A DNA stretch of 64,000 nucleotides from Paenibacillus albidus. Lineage in GTDB: Bacteria > Bacillota > Bacilli > Paenibacillales > Paenibacillaceae. A program made the position numbers and the translations under genes. The stretch's first letter is position 1. Every line of letters begins with the position of its first letter. The notes below the pieces were generated by a model, which was given only the letters and a program-made list of their open reading frames with translations, had not been told where the DNA came from and made no database searches. The stretch covers positions 1-64,000 of the forward strand of contig NZ_BMKR01000015.1 of NCBI RefSeq assembly GCF_014644435.1, in the 5' to 3' direction. Shown piece by piece: positions 25,796-33,148 of the stretch.

Positions 25796-27946
25796 CTAAG
25801 GTAGTGGATCAAAATTTGTTGTTGGTTTCCCTCCAACTGGGAAACCAGAAATAATATCATTTCCATGTTTTATAACTTCAATTTCCACACCATTTATTGT
25901 CCCTCGATGTAGTGTTAGCCCTTCTGAACTACGTATCCCTACAACTGGAGAATCGCCAACTATATTGATTGAATTGATAATTCCAGCATCAGACCATGAT
26001 TCGGGATATAAAGTACTTGTCTTTATTTTTGATAGATTTCCATCAGGAAATTGTGTAGTAAATTTGACACTTCTTGTTCCATCAGGATTTACTCTTATTT
26101 CTTGTACAGCATACTTTGGGTTCGCATTATTAATATTTGGTGAGTGCCCTCCTATGAGTTTATTAGAGTCTGTAATTCTTTGTCCTTCAAGTATTTTTTT
26201 CTCAACTTCTGGACCTAACTTAGACACCACTGACACTATCGGAGATGCATTCCCCCTCCCCTCAGGTGGATCAATAGATGGCGGTGGATCGTCCGGCATT
26301 TCCCTACCTTCACCCGTTCCCCCACGACCATTCCCCTCAACCTTCCACACCTGATTGGGGTTTAAGGAGCCTGGTATCCCAGGGGTATCCAGAATCATCT
26401 GATTCTTAAATGGATTGCGGATTTCTGGAATGTTGAAATTCTTCGCCGCATCCCATAGCGGGTCCAACACACTGTCCGCCACTTTGCCCAAAATGCGTGC
26501 TTTGGCTATTTGTACGCCTGGGACCAGAATGGAGGCCGCCTCGCCCAGCATTTTGGCCTGTTCCTCGGGGGTGCCTTCCTCGAAGTTCTTGTACATCGTC
26601 TTCGCTGCCTCGACGATTACGTCCGGGTTGTTATAGATATAATTGGCTTTGTCCATCATTTCCTGGCTCATTTTATCCGGTTCCATGGCAAATTCGAAGG
26701 CGAACTGGACCGTATCCACCACGGCCATCACCGTCGATTCGACAAAGCCGCCCACAAAAGCGTTGATGACCTTATCCGTCTGATCCATTGTATTACGCCA
26801 CTCGGTCATCCCGTAGGTTTCTTCCAGCCAGTCATTATATCCCAGCAGCTTTCTATACTCCCCGTCCATCACCTTTTCTTTATAATACGCCCGGGTCGTA
26901 TCGTTCCTTTTGTTCTCCGCCGTAATTGGTGTGCCATCCGGCAAGGTCGTGGGCGGCTCATTCAGCCGCTGCCACTCCGCCATCTGCCTTTCCAGTTCCC
27001 GCTGAACCTCCGCCCGCTTTACCGCCTGCTCAATATCCTCGTAATGCGTCTTTGCCCATTCCCGGTATTTGTCATTCACCAGGCCCAGTGCGATGACCAG
27101 CCTCAGCTCCTCGTTTGCAGGCACCGCGGACCGGTCCTTTTGCAGGGGGTTGTACGTGCACGCAGACAGCGGCGACCCTTTGTATTGGCTCCTCAGATCC
27201 ACATTCCTATAGAGGCCCGGGTCCACCCCCAGCTCCTGAAGCAGTTGCCGCTGCTGCTCGGCATGCAAGCCCGCCAACTCCATATATTCCACATTACCAT
27301 ATTTCTCATAGATTCCATAAGCCACCTGGCTCCGCCCGATCTCGTCCAACGCCTCGGCGATTCTCGCCAGTTGCTCCCGCGCCTCCTGCTGCTCTTCGGG
27401 GCTGCCGTGATCCCTCTGCTCCAGAAGAGAGGCAATCTTCGCCTCGTCTACAAACGGCTGCAATCGCTTGTCCAGTGAAGCATCCCTGACATTCCACAGT
27501 AGATCCTTGATCATCTCGAAGAGCGTAGGCGTGCTGCGCAAAAGATCCTGCAGCCCGCCCGCTGCCCGGTCCCTTGCTGTCTGCAGCCACTTGCTGAACA
27601 GTGTACTCGTCTGCTTCCAGGTAAAGCTTGGCGGCGCCTTTATCAGGTTTCGGGCCTGCTTCTCTGTAGATTGGTACTGCCCCACAGCCCAGCGGAGCGT
27701 CGTTTCCTTCTGGTACAGCCGGCTGCTGATCGAAGCTGCCAGATCCCTTGTCTCCCGCAGTAATTGCTCTAGCTCCTGAGCCGGAGAGCGGACATCGGAG
27801 GATTCGGGATAGGCCGATTGGGCAGAACGTACTTGTTCCGATACGGCCTTGTGCATCCCGGTGACCTGCTCCTCCAGCGTGCGGTTCAGGCGTTTCACCC
27901 CCTGCTCCAGCTCCAGTAAGCGGTTTAGCTCCACTTTTTGCTGCAT
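25796..27946 (-). CDS. Polymorphic toxin with C-terminal EndoU ribonuclease domain
   Basis: 716 residues. Residues 1 to about 105 are coiled-coil and resemble WXG/LXG-type N-termini used for type VII export. A helical middle part (about 110-480) leads to a pretoxin-like hydrophobic stretch (EEQAKMLGEAASILVPGVQIAK). A linker rich in Pro and Gly precedes the C-terminal EndoU domain: GGHSPN with His601, KTSTLYPESWSDAGIINSI, and HRGTINGVEIEVIKHGNDII. EndoU domains are RNases. A perfect GGAGG precedes the ATG. No Esx partner gene is adjacent. The last 150 residues are clearly more AT-rich than the rest, which suggests toxin-tip exchange. Confidence 0.87.
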   Translation of the reverse strand: MQQKVELNRLLELEQGVKRLNRTLEEQVTGMHKAVSEQVRSAQSAYPESSDVRSPAQELEQLLRETRDLAASISSRLYQKETTLRWAVGQYQSTEKQARNLIKAPPSFTWKQTSTLFSKWLQTARDRAAGGLQDLLRSTPTLFEMIKDLLWNVRDASLDKRLQPFVDEAKIASLLEQRDHGSPEEQQEAREQLARIAEALDEIGRSQVAYGIYEKYGNVEYMELAGLHAEQQRQLLQELGVDPGLYRNVDLRSQYKGSPLSACTYNPLQKDRSAVPANEELRLVIALGLVNDKYREWAKTHYEDIEQAVKRAEVQRELERQMAEWQRLNEPPTTLPDGTPITAENKRNDTTRAYYKEKVMDGEYRKLLGYNDWLEETYGMTEWRNTMDQTDKVINAFVGGFVESTVMAVVDTVQFAFEFAMEPDKMSQEMMDKANYIYNNPDVIVEAAKTMYKNFEEGTPEEQAKMLGEAASILVPGVQIAKARILGKVADSVLDPLWDAAKNFNIPEIRNPFKNQMILDTPGIPGSLNPNQVWKVEGNGRGGTGEGREMPDDPPPSIDPPEGRGNASPIVSVVSKLGPEVEKKILEGQRITDSNKLIGGHSPNINNANPKYAVQEIRVNPDGTRSVKFTTQFPDGNLSKIKTSTLYPESWSDAGIINSINIVGDSPVVGIRSSEGLTLHRGTINGVEIEVIKHGNDIISGFPVGGKPTTNFDPLP

Positions 27947-28096
27947 GATTAACCTCCGGGTACATCCTCAGTAGATTCAAGAGAATATTATGTATTTAAA
28001 TGCTATTTTTCTATTATACCCATATATTCTCACCATTTGAATGTTGGAGGATTAAATAGGTCTGAAGACTCCAGCGACCCTCTTTCGTTTTTCAAC

Positions 28097-28143
28097 TCAA
28101 AAACTGCAGCCCCTTAACACACTTGTGTGAATAGGGCTGCAGT
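28097..28143 (-). terminator. Terminator after the MFS gene
   Basis: On the minus strand CTGCAGCCC pairs with GGGCTGCAG across a loop containing its own small ACACAAGTGTGT dyad, followed by TTTTTGAG. It stands about 30 bp past the MFS stop. Confidence 0.8.
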
Positions 28144-28174
28144 CCGAGTAGCTTGCTTATCTAGTTCTGGATGG

Positions 28175-29395
28175 TTATATTTCGCCAGTCTGTCTGGACT
28201 CCATCCGCCTAAACAAAATGAAGACGAACAGACCAGTCAGCATCACGACAACTCCTGAACCGAGGAACCATTGCTGTACGCCGTACCGGTCCACTATCGG
28301 TCCTGCCAATAGCAGCCCAATAGGTGAAGACAGCAGCATCACACTTGTCATAAGCGAAATAACCCGGCCCAGGATTTCCGGTTCAAAGGAACGCTGTACC
28401 ATGGCCATGTACGGACCATTGAAGAAGGGGGATGCCCCGCCCATGATGAAGGAGAGAATAACGAATAGCACAAAAGCTTCTTTACTCATCAGGCCACTGA
28501 CTGCGCAGGTTAAACCAATGACCAGCAAGCTTAAACTCACATAGGTGATATCCTTCCACTTGGAAGAGAGTACAGACAACATAATCCCGCCAAGAATCAT
28601 CCCTATACCAAAAGCCGCTTCTACAATGCTAGCACTATACCCTCCACGTCCAAAATGGGATAACGTCATAAATGGAAACAACGTCGCCAGCGGCATAAAA
28701 GCAATCCCAAAAATCACCGTAGCCCCTGTGAGCAGGACGATCGGCTTCACTTGAATGAAAGCGTCCCAGCCCAGTTTGAACTCTTTTAGAAAAGAGGGTG
28801 TTTGTACCGCCTGTGGTTTGGGCTGATGGATCTTCACCAAAGACAACATCACATTAGCGATCACTGCGCCAGCCACATCCAGCAACAGCACCACGCCTAG
28901 CGAAGTAGCCGAATATACCGCTATCCCTAACGCCGGTCCAATCACATTGGAAAAAGAGAACACCATCTGCTGCCAGCCGGCGACTCTTGTTAATTCCTCT
29001 TCAGGCGCAATAAGCGGTATCGCCGCTTGAAAGGCCGGAGCATGAAAGGCAGAAGCCGCAGAACGCAAGCCGAGAATTAAATAGACGAAACCCAGTCCCG
29101 GATCACCCAAAAAGAAATAAATGCCCAATACCAAACTAAAGAGCGCAATGGCACTATCGGCCAGAATCATCGTTACTTTCCGGTTCCAGCGATCCAGCCA
29201 CACTCCCACAAAAGGACCCAAGAGTGCCTGTGGTAAAAATCCAGCCAATCCGGCAAGCATCAAAACCGCTGCTGATCCTGTAGTTTCTGTTAACTGCCAG
29301 ATGATGGCGAATTGAACCATTGAACTTGTTAATATCGAAAAGATCTGTCCGCTGAAGATTAAAGCGAAGGTTTTTTTCCAATGCAGCTGCATCAT
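28175..29395 (-). CDS. MFS efflux transporter (DHA3/macrolide-efflux type)
   Basis: 406 residues and about twelve membrane helices. LGPFVGVWLDRWNRKVTMILAD is the MFS motif A of the DHA3 branch that includes Mef-type macrolide exporters, and YLILGLRSAASAFHAPAFQAAIPLI fits the same branch. The function would be proton-driven export of a small hydrophobic compound of unknown identity. The HxlR-type regulator gene 280 bp upstream on the same strand may control it. Confidence 0.88.
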   Translation of the reverse strand: MMQLHWKKTFALIFSGQIFSILTSSMVQFAIIWQLTETTGSAAVLMLAGLAGFLPQALLGPFVGVWLDRWNRKVTMILADSAIALFSLVLGIYFFLGDPGLGFVYLILGLRSAASAFHAPAFQAAIPLIAPEEELTRVAGWQQMVFSFSNVIGPALGIAVYSATSLGVVLLLDVAGAVIANVMLSLVKIHQPKPQAVQTPSFLKEFKLGWDAFIQVKPIVLLTGATVIFGIAFMPLATLFPFMTLSHFGRGGYSASIVEAAFGIGMILGGIMLSVLSSKWKDITYVSLSLLVIGLTCAVSGLMSKEAFVLFVILSFIMGGASPFFNGPYMAMVQRSFEPEILGRVISLMTSVMLLSSPIGLLLAGPIVDRYGVQQWFLGSGVVVMLTGLFVFILFRRMESRQTGEI

Positions 29396-29675
29396 TTTTC
29401 ATCCCCTTTTGTAGAAAACACAAATATACTCATTTCATTAGTTTAGGTAATTGTATAAAGAAACAGTACAAATAAACCCAAACCCTTTAGAAAAAAATGG
29501 TTGAGTCCGCCTGTATTGCACCTTAACTTACCGTAAACGCATGGAATGAGTCAAAAGGAGCACCTCCTAAAAAATTAAAACCATTATAACACCGTACAGC
29601 GTTAAAAGACCACTTCAATCTCCTACAAGTGCTGCTCTAACGCATGCCAAGGAAGGATTAGACTTCCAAAGGATT

Positions 29676-30017
29676 TCATTTATTTTGGTTTTTTGTTCCC
29701 CACTCACATAACTCTTCCAACACGGGTAATAGGGTTCCTGCTTTATCTGTGAGACTGTACTCGACTTTAGGGGGAACTTGAGGATACTCTTTCCGATTCA
29801 CCATACCATCCGCTTCCAATTCTTTAAGTTGTGAACTCAATGTTTTATATGTAATAGCTCCTATCTGTCTTTTAAGATCATTAAAGCGAACTGGTTGATT
29901 TTCAGCCAGGAGGTAAAGAATAACCATCTTCCATTTCCCACCTATAACTGACAATGTATAACCAAAAGGTGTATCTTGAATATTTTTAACTTTGCCTTTA
30001 TATTCAGCCATACTCAT
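29676..30017 (-). CDS. HxlR-family transcriptional regulator
   Basis: 113 residues, a single winged-helix domain. IGGKWKMVILYLLAENQPVRFNDLKRQI, ITYKTLSSQLKELEADGMV and REYPQVPPKVEYSLT are hallmarks of the HxlR/MarR-like family that often senses reactive electrophiles or oxidants. The N-terminal cysteine found in many redox-sensing members is not present here. I chose ATG 30017, with AAAGGA upstream, over the longer frame. The neighbouring MFS gene is a plausible target. Confidence 0.9.
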   Translation of the reverse strand: MSMAEYKGKVKNIQDTPFGYTLSVIGGKWKMVILYLLAENQPVRFNDLKRQIGAITYKTLSSQLKELEADGMVNRKEYPQVPPKVEYSLTDKAGTLLPVLEELCEWGTKNQNK

Positions 30018-30120
30018 ATTTACACTATCCTTTCTGGTAGTACCTATCAAAAAAGTGCTTACTATTTATTTATTTGCGCTCATTCTATACTACCTTACTT
30101 TGAAGTAAAGGAGAGACAAG

Positions 30121-30306
30121 AATGACTTAAAAAACAATGATCAACCCCATATTAATGTTCCAGTTCAAACTTGTTTAATTTGGATCGATGCTCACAGTGA
30201 TTTAGTAAGATATGTTGGGTATGATAACGGACATACATTACCGCTCGGGAATCTTTTGGGAGAAGGAGATGAGGGCTATGATAAGCTGTTGCCTTGGGCC
30301 ACTTAA
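30121..30306 (+). pseudogene. Fragment of an arginase/agmatinase-family enzyme
   Basis: The frame reads VPVQTCLIWIDAHSDLVRY and then LPLGNLLGEGDEGYDKLLP before a stop. LIWIDAHSD matches the ureohydrolase metal-binding signature of the form LIVM(2)-x-x-D-A/S-H-x-D exactly, and the PL..LLGEGD segment follows at the right distance. The N-terminal third and the rest of the enzyme are missing, and a stop closes the frame upstream at 30106, so this is a relic. It points away from the HxlR gene. Confidence 0.6.
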
Positions 30307-30510
30307 ACGTACCTCGTTCATGCCCACTAGGCCGTTGTAAAATGAACAGTTGTAGCTTACGACCCTTCGTATACATCGTGAACAGGTCATTTATTGTATG
30401 ATGGATTCATTCAGCACCGGGTACCCCAGAAAAAAGAAGTCTTGGACGGCCGGAATTAATCAAGGTTAAAATTTACATATTAAAAATTATCTTATTTAGT
30501 AATACCGAGT
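30307..30510. other. Intergenic sequence, nothing recognised
   Basis: About 200 bp without a believable gene between the arginase-family fragment and the zinc-ribbon gene. A minus-strand frame of 74 codons covers part of it and the arginase fragment but has no family resemblance or ribosome binding site. Confidence 0.5.
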
Positions 30511-30708
30511 TTAATCGTATTCAACAAGAATTTCAAAGTCACCCTTTGGACAAAAAACACCCGGATGTTCTCCACTATTTTTGCCCAAGAACTTTAAGTA
30601 TTCGCCGCATCTAGGACATTTGACTTTTTCAGCCTTCATTAGTTTCTCCCGCATTGTTTGAATAAAATCGACCTCTCTAAGAACTTCTTCACTAGTTCTT
30701 CTTTTCAT
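30511..30708 (-). CDS. Small zinc-ribbon protein, possible immunity gene
   Basis: 65 residues. VKCPRCGEYLKF and GVFCPKGD form a C-x-x-C ... C pattern, so a zinc ribbon with the fourth ligand uncertain. ATG 30708 is preceded by GGAGGGG; the longer TTG frame lacks such a site. Function unknown. It is the last of the run of short AT-rich genes that lies between the two toxin systems, and similar tiny proteins are frequent in immunity arrays. Confidence 0.55.
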   Translation of the reverse strand: MKRRTSEEVLREVDFIQTMREKLMKAEKVKCPRCGEYLKFLGKNSGEHPGVFCPKGDFEILVEYD

Positions 30709-30756
30709 ATGCCCCTCCTTCAAACTATTAGCAATCCTTTGATTTTCAGTCCTGCG

Positions 30757-30841
30757 TAAGTGTTATTGGGTGAATTATGGGTTCGTTCGTCACCCACCCC
30801 TCCCAAAAAAGATACGTTGAAAGGCATGAAGCCAATCAAGG
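30757..30841. repeat. Direct repeats shared with 25288 and 32110
   Basis: 30760-30790 (GTGTTATTGGGTGAATTATG onward) repeats 25288-25318 with few mismatches, and 30805-30841 (AAAAAAGATACGTTGAAAGG onward) repeats 32110-32146 with about 33 of 37 bases identical. They lie at the junctions of immunity-like segments and mark past duplications or cassette exchange. Confidence 0.7.
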
Positions 30842-30852
30842 ATGAGAAAATT

Positions 30853-31128
30853 CTACTCATGCAATGGAACTAAGATTCCTCCAATCATATCCTCAGATGT
30901 ATAATCCACTCCATCAAATGCTAGATAGAGATAATCCTTCATACGTTTTACGTTAGGACCGTCCACAAATATAGGTCCTTTAAGGAAAAACCGTTTATCA
31001 TTTTGTTCTTTATCGACAAGAACCTTCTTTATCAATGGACTGTCGATGTTACCTGACAGTCTGGCTTCGACTGTTATGAGTTTTACTTCTTTTAGTGAAT
31101 GAGCCTTAATAATTTCTAGTTCAAACAA
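30853..31128 (-). CDS. Small hypothetical protein, possible immunity gene
   Basis: 91 residues starting with TTG, with GAGGTGAG at a suitable distance. The sequence is beta-rich (FELEIIKAHSLKEVKLITVE, ending DMIGGILVPLHE) with no cysteine cluster, signal or membrane helix. I do not recognise the family. Its size, AT-rich composition and place in the row of orphan immunity-type genes suggest an immunity or remnant accessory role. Confidence 0.5.
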   Translation of the reverse strand: MFELEIIKAHSLKEVKLITVEARLSGNIDSPLIKKVLVDKEQNDKRFFLKGPIFVDGPNVKRMKDYLYLAFDGVDYTSEDMIGGILVPLHE

Positions 31129-31442
31129 TTGAACTCACCTCACTCTTCATCTAGTAATTTTCTATAGTCCTTGTTCGATTTTGAGTTGAATGAATGAATT
31201 CTTCAAATACAGCAGATGTTGTCGGATTCTCCCACTAATATTATTTCTCAATATTCATTGATACCTAACACAAGGGGACCATCTACATGATCCCCGTTGA
31301 AGGTCCTCATCTCAAAATAACCGATCAACACGGGTATCGATTAGGGTTGTTGTTAATACTTTGCAATGTGTATTTGAAAATGGTGTGACTGTGATCTGCA
31401 CAAGAAAAACTTTGGAAGCCAATCAAGGTTTTAGATACTTCT
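31129..31442. other. Gap with decayed immunity-array sequence
   Basis: About 310 bp, AT-rich. A short stretch at 31408-31423 (GAAGCCAATCAAGG) matches the core of the 37-bp direct repeat at 30805 and 32110. Otherwise no frame or signal could be supported. Confidence 0.45.
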
Positions 31443-31883
31443 TTAAATAGTTTTTGTCCATAAAGAGTCTCTAGGCAATTTTTCTGCGCATTGTGGACAA
31501 GATTGAGCAGCACTGGATTTTTTTAATGCGTCCCATTCATTTGGTACCCCAAAATATAACTCTGGAATAGCTGGGTTCGCCGATATCCCTTTCCACCCGC
31601 ACTTGTTACAAACCAAGTTTTCAATTTGGACCCTCCGCCAAGTGTTTTCCAAACGATAAACAATGCAGAACATCCATCTCCGTTGTTGTCCTATTAGGTA
31701 GCAAATTAGAGAAAATCCAGGATTCTCTTTGATAAAAATCATCATATCGCGCACTAAATCCACACTGTAAACCTTTATACCATTTATTTCTTTATCTGAT
31801 ATAACACTTTCATTTAAAGATGGATCTATTAAATACACTAATTGTCCATCTAGCATTATTTTTGATGTATCACCTAGATTCAT
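31443..31883 (-). CDS. Zinc-ribbon protein of the immunity array
   Basis: 146 residues. An N-terminal part of mixed structure (LDGQLVYLIDPSLNESV.. MMIFIKENPGFSLICYLIG) is followed by a zinc ribbon with CNKCGW and CPQC about 40 residues apart. The ATG has GGAGG upstream and overlaps the stop of the preceding toxin stub by 4 bp, the normal arrangement for a toxin and its immunity gene. The exact family is unknown to me. Confidence 0.6.
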   Translation of the reverse strand: MNLGDTSKIMLDGQLVYLIDPSLNESVISDKEINGIKVYSVDLVRDMMIFIKENPGFSLICYLIGQQRRWMFCIVYRLENTWRRVQIENLVCNKCGWKGISANPAIPELYFGVPNEWDALKKSSAAQSCPQCAEKLPRDSLWTKTI

Positions 31884-32140
31884 TTTGGTTTAAAACCTCC
31901 TGTTCCAAATTTAATTAGGTATTCTCTTTCAGTTAATCCCGGCAATGTTTGAGGTATTAATTGGGATATTGGAATCTGCACGATATACTGTTCCATTCGG
32001 ACCAGAAAGAATCTAGCTATTTTCTCATCACCTGTTACTAACATTAATGTTCTACGTGTACCAAATGCTTGTGATAGCTCATTCCCAAAAGCTACGTACA
32101 AATGAAACCAAAAAAGATACCTTGAAAGGCTTGAAGCCAT
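31880..32140 (-). pseudogene. Toxin C-terminal stub (orphan toxin tip)
   Basis: Frame ending ...QIPISQLIPQTLPGLTEREY then LIKFGTGGFKPK, immediately coupled to an immunity-type gene. The upstream part dissolves into the 37-bp direct repeat at 32110-32146, so only the last 75 or so residues of a toxin remain and the frame's apparent start is accidental. The same ending is found in the stub at 32590, which shows a repeated toxin tip. I read it as a displaced C-terminal cartridge of a larger secreted toxin; its activity is unknown. Confidence 0.58.
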
Positions 32141-32161
32141 TCAAGGTTAATACAAGAAGGT

Positions 32162-32451
32162 TTATGGATTTACCTTTGAGAAATTAGGTATATGTGATGT
32201 TAGTTCATCAGGTGCCCCAAATGGAATTACCTTGGCATGTTTAGGGATATCATACTTGAAATGTGTAAACCTTCTACACAATCATTACACCATATTAGGA
32301 AATATCCCGCTCTCTTCTGAATATCGCCAATAAACTCATAACTGATATTATGACTATTACAATTGGGACAACTTAATGGCGGACTTTAAGGTACTGTTTC
32401 TTTGACCACTTTTGCAAGTTGTAACCATTTTTTGAACTTTGGATTAACCAT
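32162..32451 (-). pseudogene. Broken zinc-ribbon immunity-type gene
   Basis: A good GGAGAAAGGG and ATG start the frame MVNPKFKKWLQLAKVVKETV. It then meets a TAA after about 20 codons, continues in the same frame as SPPLSCPNCNSHNISYEF and GYFLIWCNDCVEGLHIS, and shifts frame near 32240 into DIPKHAKVIPFGAPDEL.. ending at 32162. Two C-x-x-C pairs mark a zinc ribbon. One nonsense and one frameshift change are needed to explain it, so the gene is dead. Confidence 0.68.
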
Positions 32452-32574
32452 CTTCAATTTCCCTTTCTCCTAAAGTAATCCCAAAATGTACTTTCTATAC
32501 CATAAGCTCCTTCCTCGAATTTAAAATATATACAAGTTGTCCCTCAATCCTTATCGAGGAATGAATTCATGTTT

Positions 32575-32665
32575 AAGGATCATTTGGCAATAAAGCCTCC
32601 TGCACCAAATTTGATTAAAAATTCACCAGGTCGTATCTGACCATAATCGCCCTTTAGTATGTCTC
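32575..32665 (-). pseudogene. Second toxin C-terminal stub
   Basis: The minus strand reads ILKGDYGQIRPGEFLIKFG and AGGFIAK before a stop, a clear relative of the REYLIKFGTGGFKPK ending at 31880. Only the extreme C-terminus remains. It stands upstream of the broken zinc-ribbon gene, repeating the stub-then-immunity order. Confidence 0.55.
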
Positions 32666-32800
32666 GCAAGAACGCTATTTAGAATATAAAATCTAAACAT
32701 TATTGTGCGTTTAAACGCAGTGGAGAAATCTTTTATGGGTATTACATAGTTGGTTCAATCTGCACTGGGTAGCCCCATCAATAAAGAGAAAACTATCAGT

Positions 32801-32832
32801 AAAAGAAAACCTGCTTATAACGATAAGCAGGT
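32801..32832 (-). terminator. Terminator after the YD-repeat operon
   Basis: ACCTGCTTAT pairs with ATAAGCAGGT around a 4-base loop, followed on the minus strand by TTTCTTTT. It lies 10 bp beyond the EF-Tu-like gene and ends the toxin operon. Confidence 0.85.
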
Positions 32833-32842
32833 CAGTTAGTAT

Positions 32843-33136
32843 TTATACTTTGAGTACAATTCCATTTGCAATTACTCTCTTGCCGACGTTTAAGGTAAAG
32901 ACGTAGTACGGTATTATCAAATCTTTATACATCTCTCCGTAAGGCAATTCAATATCAACGATATGTTTTTCTCCTCTCAGAATTATCTTTTTTTCCTTTT
33001 CCTCACCAAGGATAATCTTACACATAATTAAGTCACCGTTAACGTTAAAAGATACCATCAGGCCAGAAAAAGCGTCCCTAGTCATTCCACCTTCATTTTC
33101 CGGTAAAAAACAAACTTCTGCAAGAATCTTCAACAT
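32843..33136 (-). CDS. EF-Tu domain 3-like small protein, candidate immunity protein
   Basis: 97 residues. LAEVCFLPENEGGMTRDAFS followed by a beta-rich chain and GKRVIANGIVLKV matches the layout of the C-terminal beta-barrel of EF-Tu, where LxxxEGGRxTPxxxxYRPQF and GRTVGxGxVxxI are the equivalent segments. No GTPase domain is present. AGGAGA precedes the ATG, and the gene begins 12 bp after the YD-repeat toxin stop, the standard immunity position. It could bind the toxin tip directly or act as a decoy for an EF-Tu-directed toxin; both are inference. Confidence 0.65.
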   Translation of the reverse strand: MLKILAEVCFLPENEGGMTRDAFSGLMVSFNVNGDLIMCKIILGEEKEKKIILRGEKHIVDIELPYGEMYKDLIIPYYVFTLNVGKRVIANGIVLKV

Positions 33137-33148
33137 TTTGAACTTCTC

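Noticed and set aside
26510..27478. 322-codon plus-strand frame opposite the EndoU toxin gene
   Set aside because: Antisense shadow in GC-balanced coding DNA, with no domain and no ribosome binding site.
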